Below are positions 49,492 through 58,475 of a DNA stretch of 64,000 nt, one piece after another. Under the pieces are notes generated by a model. The model did not search any database. It had not been told where the DNA came from and saw nothing but the letters and a program-made list of their open reading frames with translations. Every line of letters begins with the position of its first letter. Position 1 is the first letter of the stretch. This DNA is from Porphyrobacter sp. LM 6 (GTDB lineage Bacteria > Pseudomonadota > Alphaproteobacteria > Sphingomonadales > Sphingomonadaceae): NCBI RefSeq assembly GCF_001720465.1, contig NZ_CP017113.1:1178001-1242000 (forward strand), in the 5' to 3' direction. The position numbers were made by a program, and so were the translations under genes.

Positions 49492-50907
49492 TCAGGCAGG
49501 CTTGCGTGCATAGAACCCGAAGCCCGCGATAATGGCATAGCACGCGATCGGGAGTAGCATCGCGATGCCCAGGCTTCCGCTTGCATCGGCAAGGACGCCG
49601 GTCAGCAGCGGGATCACCGCGCCGCCGAATATGGCGATGTTGATGATCCCTGATCCGTCCGGTGCCTTCGCGCCCAGCTTCTCGCAGGCGAGGCTGAAGA
49701 TGGTTGGGAACATGATTGAATTCATCAGGCCGACTGCCAACAGGCTGTAGCCCGACATTACCCCGCCCGTGCTGATCGAGAATAGCACAAGAGCGATGGC
49801 ACCCATCGCAACCCCCGTTAGAACCATCCCCGGGCTGATGAACCGCAACACTGCCGAGCCGATGACCCGCCCGACCAAAGCGCCGCCCCAATAGAGGAAT
49901 ATCAGGTCGCCTGCGGCCTTTTCCGTGAGGCCCATGACATGGTCCTGCATGAGATAATTGACGATCAGCGAACCGATCGCGACTTCAGCACCGACATAAA
50001 GGAAGATGCACAAGGCCCCGAAGCTGAACCGGGTGCGATTGAGCAGGTCGTTGCGAAAGAGCCAGACGGCAGGGCCTGCGATCATCAGGATGAGGCCGAT
50101 GACGTTGTGGCCATATGTCGTCAGGATCGTGCCGGGAATGATCAGTGCAAGCCCTGCGATGTAGCGGGCAGTGGGGACAAGCGGCGTTTCACTCACCATC
50201 GCCGGATCGTGAGGCAAGCGATTGCGAAACGCCCAGACCACTGCCGCCACTACCGCCAGAGCGAGCGCGATGCCGAGATAGCCGTTCACAATCGCCTGGC
50301 TTTCAGCCGTGCGATAAGCGTCGAGTTCTGCGCCTGAGAGGTCTGCTGCGGTCACGCCAGCCAGCCCTCCGAGGATCAGCGCCGAACCAACTCGCGGAAA
50401 AATCGTCGTGCCAAGGGAGTTGAACGCTTGGGCAAAGGTCAAGCGGCTGTGCGCCGTTTCGGGCTTTCCGAGCATGGAAATCAAAGGGTTTGCTACAACC
50501 TGCACAACGACGATGCCGCTGGCGAGGACGAAGAACGCGGTCAGAAACAGTCCGTAAGTTGCCGTGGTGCTTGCGGGGATAAACAGCAGGCATCCGATCA
50601 GCATGACAATCAAGCCAAAGGCAGCGCCCTTCATGTAACCAAGTCGCTTGACCAGCGCGGCACCGGGGACGCCAATCACAAGATAGGCCGTGAAGAAGTA
50701 GAACTGGATCAGCATCGCCTCGGTAAAGGACAGACCGAACAGCTCTTTCAGCTTAGGCAGGATCACGTCATTCAGCGAGGTGATCCCGCCGAAGATGAAG
50801 AACAGCGCGAAGACGAAGTAGTTGAGGCCCGGTGCATCGACCTGCGGCGTATCCCCCGCGCCATGCTCGAACCCGCTCGCCGTGCTGGTGCCCGGTGCCA
50901 TTGCCAT
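49492..50907 (-). CDS. FucP/GluP-type MFS sugar transporter
   Basis: A 471-residue carrier with about twelve hydrophobic segments. The first helix FALFFIFGGITSLNDVILPKLK and the next FTEAMLIQFYFFTAYLVIGVPGAALVKRLGY are typical of the FucP/glucose-galactose (GluP) group, and the conserved QVVANPLISMLG near mid-protein is their signature. It imports a hexose, likely glucose, by proton symport. It is divergent from a LacI regulator and precedes zwf-edd-eda in the same direction, so the imported sugar would feed directly into that pathway. The start MAMAPGTS at 50907 is chosen because upstream residues do not resemble the family. Confidence 0.88.
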   Translation of the reverse strand: MAMAPGTSTASGFEHGAGDTPQVDAPGLNYFVFALFFIFGGITSLNDVILPKLKELFGLSFTEAMLIQFYFFTAYLVIGVPGAALVKRLGYMKGAAFGLIVMLIGCLLFIPASTTATYGLFLTAFFVLASGIVVVQVVANPLISMLGKPETAHSRLTFAQAFNSLGTTIFPRVGSALILGGLAGVTAADLSGAELDAYRTAESQAIVNGYLGIALALAVVAAVVWAFRNRLPHDPAMVSETPLVPTARYIAGLALIIPGTILTTYGHNVIGLILMIAGPAVWLFRNDLLNRTRFSFGALCIFLYVGAEVAIGSLIVNYLMQDHVMGLTEKAAGDLIFLYWGGALVGRVIGSAVLRFISPGMVLTGVAMGAIALVLFSISTGGVMSGYSLLAVGLMNSIMFPTIFSLACEKLGAKAPDGSGIINIAIFGGAVIPLLTGVLADASGSLGIAMLLPIACYAIIAGFGFYARKPA

Positions 50908-50936
50908 TGCTGTTCTCTCCCCGTCTCGCTGATCCC

Positions 50937-50950
50937 TGCGAACGTTCACA
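50937..50950. promoter_or_regulatory. Candidate LacI-type operator between FucP-type carrier and LacI gene
   Basis: TGCGAACGTTCACA has an 8-bp perfect core GAACGTTC with central CG, the layout usual for LacI-family sites. It is 30 bases upstream of the carrier start and about 110 bases upstream of the regulator start. Confidence 0.5.
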
Positions 50951-51059
50951 ATCACTCTCTCGCACCAGATTTGCAAGACCCGCGCCTACAATTCCAGTGC
51001 GAATAGCAATGCACCTGCATCTTGCGCGGGCGTGGCAATGGGCCGTAGAGGTATCGGCG

Positions 51060-52085
51060 ATGAGCGGGGGACCGAAAAGACGGCCGACATCCTTCGATGT
51101 CGCGGAACGGGCAGGTGTCAGCCAGCCGACCGTCAGCCGCGCGCTGTCGGGCAGCCCCGCGATTGCCGAAGCCACCCGTCGCAAGGTGATCGAGGCCGCC
51201 GAGGCGCTCGGCTACTTCGTCGATGAACGCGCCGCGCGCCTGCGTCGGGGTTCCACCGGCACGCTCGCGGTGGTGGTGATCTGCCGCGAGGGCGATAGCG
51301 CCGCCACGATCAACCCCTTCGCCTATGCGCTGCTCGGCTCGGTCTGCGTCGCCGCGTCCGAGCGCGGGTTCGAAACGCTGGTGAGCTTCCAGGCGCGGCC
51401 CGAGGCGTTCTTCGGCCATTATCAGGAACAGGGGCGGGCCGATGGCCTCGTCGTGATCGGCACCACCACCAATCAGGCGGCGTGGGAATATTTCCGCGCA
51501 CTTGAAAGCGACGGGCGCCGCGTCGCCTATTGGGGCTCACCCTTCGATGAGCTTGACTGGGTGCGTTCGGACAACCGCGCCGCCGGACGGCTCGCGGTCG
51601 AACATCTTCTGGCCGCCGGATACCGCCGCCCGTGCTTCATGGGAGCGCTCAATACCCCGCAGGTGCAGTTCACCGAACGCTACGAAGGCTATGCCGAGGC
51701 GATGCGCGCTGCCGGTCTGGAGCCGTGCCTTGCCCCCACCGTCAACGCCGCCAGCCGCGAGGAGGAAGGCCGCCGCGCCGCGCGCCGGCTGATCGAGCGC
51801 GGGGACGGGGTCGATGCCGTGTTTGCGGCCTGCGACGCGATGGCGCTGGGCGCGATCGAGGCCTTCGTCGCCGCCGATCTGGCAGTGCCGGGTGACATGG
51901 GGGTGATGGGGTTCGACGATCTGCTCGCCGGCCGCTTCAGCCGCCCTGCGCTGACCACCATCGCGCCCGATCCGGCCGAAGCAGGCGCGGCGCTCGTTGA
52001 AGCGGTGCTCGACGAAGATGGCTCCAAGGTCCACAGCCGCGTGCCCGTGGCCCTGATCGGGCGGGCTAGCACTGCGCGTTCGTAA
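51060..52085 (+). CDS. LacI-family transcriptional regulator, probable regulator of the FucP-type carrier
   Basis: A 341-residue LacI/GalR protein. The helix-turn-helix reads TSFDVAERAGVSQPTVSRALSG and the hinge VDERAARLRRG. The effector domain includes DGLVVIGTTTNQAAWEYF and VMGFDDLLAGRFSRPALTTIAPDP. It is divergent from the sugar carrier at 49492-50907, with a candidate operator in the 152 bases between, and may also act on zwf-edd-eda. The ligand may be a hexose or phosphorylated intermediate. Earlier in-frame starts exist but add residues without homology; 51060 gives the standard start. It ends just before an unusually long hairpin. Confidence 0.9.
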   Translation: MSGGPKRRPTSFDVAERAGVSQPTVSRALSGSPAIAEATRRKVIEAAEALGYFVDERAARLRRGSTGTLAVVVICREGDSAATINPFAYALLGSVCVAASERGFETLVSFQARPEAFFGHYQEQGRADGLVVIGTTTNQAAWEYFRALESDGRRVAYWGSPFDELDWVRSDNRAAGRLAVEHLLAAGYRRPCFMGALNTPQVQFTERYEGYAEAMRAAGLEPCLAPTVNAASREEEGRRAARRLIERGDGVDAVFAACDAMALGAIEAFVAADLAVPGDMGVMGFDDLLAGRFSRPALTTIAPDPAEAGAALVEAVLDEDGSKVHSRVPVALIGRASTARS

Positions 52086-52108
52086 TTGCGATCGCGCTTC
52101 CGCGCGAT

Positions 52109-52197
52109 GCAGACCTCCCGCCCCGCCTCCCCACCCGGCCACCAATAGTACCACTATTCTGTGGTGGCCGGGTGGGGAGGCGGGGCGGGAGGTCTGC
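52109..52197. repeat. Perfect 36-bp inverted repeat (giant hairpin) between convergent genes
   Basis: Left arm 52109-52144 and right arm 52162-52197 are exact reverse complements over 36 bases; the left arm runs from GCAGACCTCCCG to CCGGCCACCA. The 17-base loop region contains a further small stem AATAGT/ACTATT. It lies between the LacI stop (52085) and the end of the PEP carboxylase gene (52223). It may be a bidirectional terminator, but its length is far above the usual 8-15 bp. Confidence 0.9.
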
Positions 52198-52222
52198 AAG
52201 GCCCCGTCAGGGGCCTCAAATA

Positions 52223-54988
52223 TCACCCATGCGCGCCGAATTCGTTGGCGATCGCGGTGCTGATCCTCAGCGAGAGCGCATGGGCGCGCGCAATCGGCGT
52301 GAGGCAATCGCGCTCGATCGCGCCATAGCCTTCCTCGCCGCCATCAGGGTAATCGCTCTGTTCATCCAGCGGGAAATCGCGCGGACCCGGAATCCGCACC
52401 GGGAAGGCGCGCCGCAGCTGTGCCAGTGCCTCGTCGACGCGCAGGGTCAGCACCATCTCGATCACGTCGCGGCGGCTGATGTCGTTGGCGCGGCTGAACG
52501 CGGGGACCGACACCACCTTGAGGAACATGTGTTGGAGCAGCGCCAGCCGCAGCGCCTGCAACACTCCGATCCGGCGGCGCACATGCTCGCGCTCGGGGTG
52601 GGGCGCCTCGTCCGGGATGAGATCGGTCAGACGGTGGAATTTCAGCGCATCGATCCGCAGGCGCGAGACCAGCCGGCGGAACACTCCGGTGCGATCGTCG
52701 CCGACCAGATACTCGGCCAGCGCCGCGCAGGCACCGGCGAGATGATCCTCGGTCCCGCGATAGGTGCGGCTGGCCCAATAGGCCGAGTTGAACAGCTCGC
52801 CATAGGCCGCCATCGTCTTGATGCTGGCCAGCGAATTGGCGGCGCGCACCAGTCGCAGCAATTGCCGCCCGCGCGCACTGTCCGATAGCAGCGCGGCCAC
52901 TTCTTCGCGGTTGGCATCGGCGGCGCTGCCGACCCCGGCGATCACGTTCACCGGGTAGCCGAGCTGCTGGAGGATCGCGTTGTGCGGGATCGCGCGGATT
53001 TGCCGCAGGCTCATCTCGCGGTCGGCGTTGATGTCGCTCTGGCGGCGCGAGACGCGGCTGCCGGTGGGGTTCAATAGCCCGAGGCCGAAGGCCGTCACTG
53101 CGCGCGCATAGGTGCGGCTGGCGAGGTGATCGCCCTGATGCTCCTTGATCGCGCGGTAGAAATCGAGGCTGATATCGGTGCGGTGGTAGAACGGGTCGGC
53201 GGGCGCGGCGAGATCGGCCTCGGCGGGGCGCAGTTCGGCGATGCGGGTGAGCGTCGCCAACGCGAGTTCGGGGGTGGCGAAGAACAGATAGCCGTCGCCG
53301 CCTTGAAAGCTGACCTCGGGCTCCAGCCGGATGCCTGCGCGGGCAAAGCGCCGCCGCGCCCAGGGCGAGAGCGGCCATTCGAGCCGGTCGCGCAAGCTGG
53401 AGGGGTGCGCGCCGCGACCCATGCTTTCGCCGTGGGTGTTGAACACCAGTGCGGCGAGATCGCCCAGTCCATTCGCCGCCATTGCTTCGGCGAGCCGCCC
53501 TTGCAGGCGCTCGATCGCGAGGCTTGCCGGGATCTGCCCGACGAACCGGCCGGCATCCGAGAACCCGGTCTGCACCGCCACGCGGCCGCGTTGCCGCGCA
53601 TAGGCGCGGTAGGCAGGCTCAGCCAGCAGCGCGTCGAGGAAACGGCCGCCGTGCTCCAGCGCGGTCTCGGTCTCGAACAACGGCGAGACATCGACTTTGT
53701 CCTCGACCCCGAACAGGCGTGCGAAATAGAGCGCGGCGAGCACGGTGGCGGGCTGTTCGCATTCGGCCACCAGCATCCGGATCGGTGCATCGGCATCGAT
53801 GTGCTTCACGATCTGCGCCATCGCGATGAACTGCCGGATCGCGGTCGAGCTTTCGGTCGCGAGCGCGGCAAAATTGGTGCGTAGCGGACGCGCCGCGTCC
53901 ACCATCGCGCGCAGCGTGGCGAGTGCGCTCTTGCTGGCGAGCTCGATTTCCTCGCCTTCGGGCAGGCGGCGGCGGATCGCGTTATGGAGCTGCTTGGCGT
54001 TCACCCGGAAGTGGATCCACCCCATGCCGAGGCCATCGGCGCGCATTGCGGCGGCGAGGGTGAGCAGGCGGGCCGCGCGCTCGGCGGGGGCCTTGTCCGC
54101 TTCGGCTTCCAGCGCATCGATCAGCGGGCTGAGTGAGAGCAGGTTGTCGGGGCTGTGGGTGGTCAGCCGGTTGGCGGCCTCGGCCAGCGCTTCTCCGCTG
54201 GCGAGATCGCCTGCGAAATCGGCCGCTCGCGCCGCAGCGAAGGCGGTGGCGGGGCGCAGTGTGGCGAGCAGCGCGTGGGCCGGATCGATGCTTTCGAGCG
54301 CGGCGGTGTAGCGCGCCAGCCGTTCGGCCTTTTCCTGAAGGCGGAAGGCGATCGAGGTGTGCCAGCCGATATCGGTGCGCCCGTCCATGTCGTAGCCGAC
54401 CCAACTGGCAAAGCGGAACGGGAGCGGGCGAAGCGTCCGCCAATCGTCTGGCCAGCGCGCCTGCGCGGTCTCGAACAGGCGGGCGACGATCGCATCGCGC
54501 GCGTCCTGCGCTCTCGCCATTGCCGCCATTGCCGCGCCGTGTTCGGCTTCGAGCGTGACGGCGGTGTGCGAGGGCGGGACGGCGCAGACCGCGTCATCGA
54601 CCTCGCCCGGCGCAGAGGCGGAGACGGCGACCGCTTCGGCCTGCGCGGCGGAGAGCAGGAAGGTCGGGTGGGCGGTGAACACCGCGTGCAGCTGCGGGTG
54701 CTCCCAGCGCTTGGCGAAGGTTTCGAAATCCTCCTCCGCGCCAGCCAATGGCGCGGCGCCCGAGGCGGGGGCTGCGAGCAGGCCCTTGAGCTTGTTGGCG
54801 CGCGCCTTGAGGCCATCGCATTCCAGCATGGCGACCAGTTCGGTCACCTCGTCGAGCGTCAGCTCGCCCGCTTCGATCCTGCGCGAAAGATCGAGCGAGA
54901 GCTGGAACACCGGATTGAACAGCGGCGTTTCGCGGGTGCGCTGGTGCAATTCGCCCAGCCGCGCCTCAAGTTCTGCGATGCGCTTCAT
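52223..54988 (-). CDS. ppc: Divergent phosphoenolpyruvate carboxylase-family protein
   Basis: A 921-residue protein of PEP carboxylase size and plan. It retains VFTAHPTFLLS (the catalytic-histidine segment, TAHPTE in typical enzymes), WVGYDMDGRTDIGW (normally GxDRDGN) and VSFQGGDGYLF. The canonical glycine-rich loop FHGRGGxxGRGGGP is replaced by FNTHGESMGRGAHP, the usual GYSDSGKDAG by GFSDAGRFVG, and the C-terminal MRNTG by EFGAHG. It is therefore a deviant branch whose carboxylase activity is likely but unproven. It overlaps glk by four bases and would replenish oxaloacetate as glucose enters the Entner-Doudoroff route. Confidence 0.78.
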   Translation of the reverse strand: MKRIAELEARLGELHQRTRETPLFNPVFQLSLDLSRRIEAGELTLDEVTELVAMLECDGLKARANKLKGLLAAPASGAAPLAGAEEDFETFAKRWEHPQLHAVFTAHPTFLLSAAQAEAVAVSASAPGEVDDAVCAVPPSHTAVTLEAEHGAAMAAMARAQDARDAIVARLFETAQARWPDDWRTLRPLPFRFASWVGYDMDGRTDIGWHTSIAFRLQEKAERLARYTAALESIDPAHALLATLRPATAFAAARAADFAGDLASGEALAEAANRLTTHSPDNLLSLSPLIDALEAEADKAPAERAARLLTLAAAMRADGLGMGWIHFRVNAKQLHNAIRRRLPEGEEIELASKSALATLRAMVDAARPLRTNFAALATESSTAIRQFIAMAQIVKHIDADAPIRMLVAECEQPATVLAALYFARLFGVEDKVDVSPLFETETALEHGGRFLDALLAEPAYRAYARQRGRVAVQTGFSDAGRFVGQIPASLAIERLQGRLAEAMAANGLGDLAALVFNTHGESMGRGAHPSSLRDRLEWPLSPWARRRFARAGIRLEPEVSFQGGDGYLFFATPELALATLTRIAELRPAEADLAAPADPFYHRTDISLDFYRAIKEHQGDHLASRTYARAVTAFGLGLLNPTGSRVSRRQSDINADREMSLRQIRAIPHNAILQQLGYPVNVIAGVGSAADANREEVAALLSDSARGRQLLRLVRAANSLASIKTMAAYGELFNSAYWASRTYRGTEDHLAGACAALAEYLVGDDRTGVFRRLVSRLRIDALKFHRLTDLIPDEAPHPEREHVRRRIGVLQALRLALLQHMFLKVVSVPAFSRANDISRRDVIEMVLTLRVDEALAQLRRAFPVRIPGPRDFPLDEQSDYPDGGEEGYGAIERDCLTPIARAHALSLRISTAIANEFGAHG

Positions 54989-55980
54989 GCGCTATCCCCG
55001 TGCTCGGCGAAGTAGGCGGCGGCCGCGCCGAACAGGCCGGGCTGCGGGTGGACGATCAGCTTGACCGGGATCGAGGCCATCAGGCTTTCGAACCGGCCCT
55101 TGGCCTTGAACCGCGCGGCGAAGCCCGAAGCGAGCAGCGTGTCGCGGATGCGGTAGCCAAGCCCGCCTGCGATCACCACGCCCGCAAAGCCGCCCTGCGC
55201 CAGCGCGAGATCACCCGCGACCGATCCAAGCGACAGGCAGAAGCGGTCGATCGCGGCGGCGGCAAGGCTGTCCTCGCCGCTGGTGCCAAGGGTCCAGATT
55301 TCGATCGCGTCGCGTTCGGGCACGGTGCGCCCTTCGAGCGCGGCAAGCGCATGGTAGATATCGACGATGCCGGGGCCGGCGACCACACGCTCGACCGACA
55401 CGCGCAGGTGGCGCTGGCGCAGGCGGGCGAGGATCGCGTCCTCGATGCTGTCCAATGGGGCGTAGTCGATATGGCCGCCCTCGGTCGCCTGCACGCGGTA
55501 ATTGGCGCCCGAGCGCCACAGATGCGCAACGCCCAGCCCGGTGCCCGGCCCGATCACGCTGATGGTGCCTTCGCGTCCCAGCGGTTCTTCCGGCCCGGCG
55601 AGATGGAGGAACTGGCTGTCATCCGCGCGCGCCACGGCATGGGCGACCGCAGCGAAATCATTGACGATGGTGAAGCGCTCGACGTCCAGCTTTTCGGGGA
55701 TCAGCGCGGGGCGGATGATCCACGGGTTGTTGGTGAAGCGGATGACGGGATTGAGGTTGCCCGGGCTGCCGACCGGCCCTGCAATAGCCATGCTGACGGC
55801 GGCGGGCAGGCTGCCGCCCTTGCGGTCGCGGAATGCCTCCCACGCGGTCTGGAAGCTGGCGTGATCGGCGGTGTGGAGCGTTTCCGGCTCGTCGAGGCTG
55901 ATCGCACCATCATCGGCCATCGTCGCAACCGCGAAACGCGCATGGGTCCCGCCGATATCGACCGCCACAACTTCGCGCAT
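54985..55980 (-). CDS. glk: Glucokinase (Glk family)
   Basis: A 331-residue glucokinase. The ATP-binding N-terminus reads VVAVDIGGTHARFAVA, the glucose-binding core LTNNPW-type segment is RFTNNPWII followed by TIVNDFAAVAHAV, and ISVIGPGTGLGVAHLW and ATEGGHIDYAP complete the family pattern (not ROK). The start MREVVAVDIGG at 55980 is preferred over an ATG nine codons upstream. It supplies glucose-6-phosphate from glucose released by sucrose cleavage and, as proposed, from sulfoquinovose. It overlaps the PEP carboxylase gene by four bases and has the shared 17-base element 72 bases upstream. Confidence 0.93.
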   Translation of the reverse strand: MREVVAVDIGGTHARFAVATMADDGAISLDEPETLHTADHASFQTAWEAFRDRKGGSLPAAVSMAIAGPVGSPGNLNPVIRFTNNPWIIRPALIPEKLDVERFTIVNDFAAVAHAVARADDSQFLHLAGPEEPLGREGTISVIGPGTGLGVAHLWRSGANYRVQATEGGHIDYAPLDSIEDAILARLRQRHLRVSVERVVAGPGIVDIYHALAALEGRTVPERDAIEIWTLGTSGEDSLAAAAIDRFCLSLGSVAGDLALAQGGFAGVVIAGGLGYRIRDTLLASGFAARFKAKGRFESLMASIPVKLIVHPQPGLFGAAAAYFAEHGDSA

Positions 55981-56051
55981 GACCCTGAACTCCCCGTGCG
56001 TCTGCATCAGGGAAAAGGCCTTAGCAGGCGGCGCGCGGGATTCCCACGCGC

Positions 56052-56068
56052 CGCATACTTATTCAAGT
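56052..56068. promoter_or_regulatory. Shared 17-base element upstream of glk
   Basis: CGCATACTTATTCAAGT, identical to 49462-49478 in front of zwf. It is 72 bases before the glk start and just after the end of the S46 peptidase gene. Same orientation relative to the downstream gene as at zwf. Confidence 0.6.
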
Positions 56069-56069
56069 T

Positions 56070-58208
56070 TCAGTGGCCGGCGACGCCCATTTCGGCGAGC
56101 AGGCGGTGCGCGCCGTCGACCTTGTCCATGGTCCACAGCATGAAACGGCTGTCGACGTGGATGGTGCGGTTGATCTTGGGATCATACATCCAGTCGCTGA
56201 CCACGCCTTCGATCGTGCCGTCGAAAGCGAGGCCGACGAATTCGCCGCGGGCATTGAGCGTCGAGGAGCCCGAGTTGCCGTTGGTGATGTCGACGGTCGA
56301 GAGGTAGTCGACCGGCAGCGTGCCGAGTTCGGGCGCGATGTAGCTGCCGTAGTCCTTGGCCTTGATCAGCTCGACCATCTTGTCGGGCGCGTCGAATTCG
56401 CCGCGGCCCGTGTGCTTGGCAACGATGCCCTCGGCGGTGGTGAAGGGCGTCCAGATTTGCCCGTCGACAGCCTTGCCGGTGACCTTGCCATAGGTGAAGC
56501 GCAGCGAGCCGTTGGCGTCGGGGTACATGGTCTTGCCCTGCGAGGCGGCATAGGCGAGGCGGGCTTCCATGACCTTGGAGCGGGCCTTCTGGACTTCGCC
56601 CGAACGCGCCTTTTCCTTGGCTTCGCTGGCCATCGCCTCGTCATAGGTGGCGACGGCGAGCTGGATGAAGGGATCGCCGGATGCCTTGAAGTCGGCGACC
56701 GACTTGCCCATCCACTCCATCCGCTTGGCCGTGTTGCCGAGCTCGGTTGCGGCGTAGAAGGTTGCAAGGTCGCGACCTTCCATGAAGGCATCGAAGGCCG
56801 CGCTGCGCTTGTCGGCGGGCAGGGTGCGGTATTCGGCGATCCCGTCAGCCCACAGCGCCTTGTCGATTTCGGCGACATAGCGACGCTCGATGACCTGGAG
56901 GCGCTGCGTCATGAAGGCCTTGTCGCGCGCCTGGTAGCCGGGTTCGCGATCCTTGTCGGGCTTGGCCTGTTCGTTGGCCCAGCGGTAGAGCGTGCGCGCC
57001 GCGCTGTAGAGCTGGCCGCGCCCGAGCAGCCCGCGCTTGGCATCGGCGAGCGCTTCGGCGTTGCTTTCGGCAATCAGGCGGTCGAGTTCGGCGAGGGCCG
57101 GGCCATATTGCTCCGCGCGCTTGGGATCGGCGGCGATCCAGCTGCGGAAACCGGCTTCCTCGGCCTGCTTCTTGGCGGTCAACGAGATAGCGTCGGCCCC
57201 GGCGAGCTGTCCGGCGATTTTCTTCTCATAGTTCTCGACGCCCTGAAGCGTCGCGGCATAGGCGATGGTGGCGGCCTGATTGCCGGCGGTCAGTTCGTCG
57301 ATCCGGTCGCCATAGGTGGCCAGCATGTTCTGCTGATAGGGGTAGAGCTCTTCGTAGTAGAACCGCGCTTCCTCGGCGGTGCGCAGGCGTTCGGTGGTGC
57401 CGGGGAAGCCGGCGACCATGATGAAATCGCCTTCCTTCACGCCCTGCTTGGCGATCGGCAGCCAGGCCTTGGGCTTGAACGGCACGTTATCCTTGCTGAA
57501 CGCGGCCGACGAGCCATCGGGGGCCACGTAAGCGCGGTAGAACGAGAAGTCGCCGGTGTGGCGCGGCCACATCCAGTTGTCCTTCTCGCCGCCGAAATTG
57601 CCCACGCCCGCCGCCGGAGCGTAGACCAGACGCACGTCCTTGATTTCGAGCTGCTGCTGGAGCCAGTACTGCTGCCCGCCGAAATAGGCGCGCACGTCGC
57701 AGCGGCGGTTGGCCTGCTTCTCGCACGCCTCGATCAGCGCGGTGCGGTTGGCTTGCAGGCGGTCATAACGGGCGCGGCCTTCGAGCTTGTCGGCGCCCTT
57801 GAGCATCGCCTTGGTCACATCGCGCAGGTCTTCGATCACATAGATCCGGCTGCCGGGGGCGGCGGGCAGTTCATCGCCGAGCGTCTTCGCAAGGAAGCCG
57901 TTGGTGAGGTAATCGTTCTCGGGCGAGGAATTGTACTGGAGCGAACCGGCAACGCAGTGGTGGTTGGTCGCCACCAGACCCTGCGGCGAAAGGAACGCCG
58001 CCGAACAGCCGCCCAATGAGGCAATCGCGGTCAGCGGCGGGCGGTTCAGATCGCCCAGCGTGGTCGGATCGAGTTCGAGCCCTGCCGCCTTCATCTCCTC
58101 GGCAATCGCGCCGGTCTGGCTCGGCAGCCACATCCCTTCATCGGCTTGGGCCATGGCGGGGATCGAAAGGATCAGGGCACTGACGCCTGCACGCAGGAAC
58201 AACTTCAT
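56070..58208 (-). CDS. S46-family dipeptidyl-peptidase (DPP7-like)
   Basis: A 712-residue periplasmic serine peptidase of family S46. A signal peptide (MKLFLRAGVSALILSIPAMAQA) is followed by a chymotrypsin-like core with the catalytic histidine in LVATNHHCVAGSLQYNS, an aspartate in WMWPRHTGDFSFYRAY and the nucleophile serine in TNGNSGSSTLNARGEFVGL, with the large helical cap between. In S46 enzymes the residue after GLAFD decides specificity: arginine in DPP11 (acidic P1) and glycine in DPP7 (hydrophobic P1). Here the sequence is GLAFDGTIEG, so DPP7-type preference is predicted. Length matches the family (about 710-720). The start at 58208 is set by the signal peptide. Confidence 0.92.
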   Translation of the reverse strand: MKLFLRAGVSALILSIPAMAQADEGMWLPSQTGAIAEEMKAAGLELDPTTLGDLNRPPLTAIASLGGCSAAFLSPQGLVATNHHCVAGSLQYNSSPENDYLTNGFLAKTLGDELPAAPGSRIYVIEDLRDVTKAMLKGADKLEGRARYDRLQANRTALIEACEKQANRRCDVRAYFGGQQYWLQQQLEIKDVRLVYAPAAGVGNFGGEKDNWMWPRHTGDFSFYRAYVAPDGSSAAFSKDNVPFKPKAWLPIAKQGVKEGDFIMVAGFPGTTERLRTAEEARFYYEELYPYQQNMLATYGDRIDELTAGNQAATIAYAATLQGVENYEKKIAGQLAGADAISLTAKKQAEEAGFRSWIAADPKRAEQYGPALAELDRLIAESNAEALADAKRGLLGRGQLYSAARTLYRWANEQAKPDKDREPGYQARDKAFMTQRLQVIERRYVAEIDKALWADGIAEYRTLPADKRSAAFDAFMEGRDLATFYAATELGNTAKRMEWMGKSVADFKASGDPFIQLAVATYDEAMASEAKEKARSGEVQKARSKVMEARLAYAASQGKTMYPDANGSLRFTYGKVTGKAVDGQIWTPFTTAEGIVAKHTGRGEFDAPDKMVELIKAKDYGSYIAPELGTLPVDYLSTVDITNGNSGSSTLNARGEFVGLAFDGTIEGVVSDWMYDPKINRTIHVDSRFMLWTMDKVDGAHRLLAEMGVAGH

Positions 58209-58401
58209 CGCGGGTCTTACCTTGTCTGGATGCCGCGCCCCCGGTCGGGGTGCGGTCAATGGGAAGAGGGTGGCCGCAAGGCGGCCGGGTGCGGCGTGTT
58301 AGGGCACTTGGGCGGGGTGTGAAAAGACCGAATCTGACCATTCGACAAAGTGCTGACGGGGACAGGCCAGCGCCGACTGCGGCGCCTGGCCATTTGCCTC
58401 T

Positions 58402-58422
58402 TGCGAATGATTATCACTTCCG
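58402..58422. promoter_or_regulatory. Fur-like iron-responsive box
   Basis: TGCGAATGATTATCACTTCCG is an imperfect palindrome with the core GAATGATTATCA, close to known Fur-box patterns (AATGATTATCATT-like). It lies 54 bases upstream of the lipoprotein start at 58476 and could also affect the divergent S46 peptidase gene (start 58208). Confidence 0.5.
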
Positions 58423-58475
58423 ACTAAAGACAGGCCGAACCAATTTCCCCTTCCGGCACAAGGATACCGCTTCCC

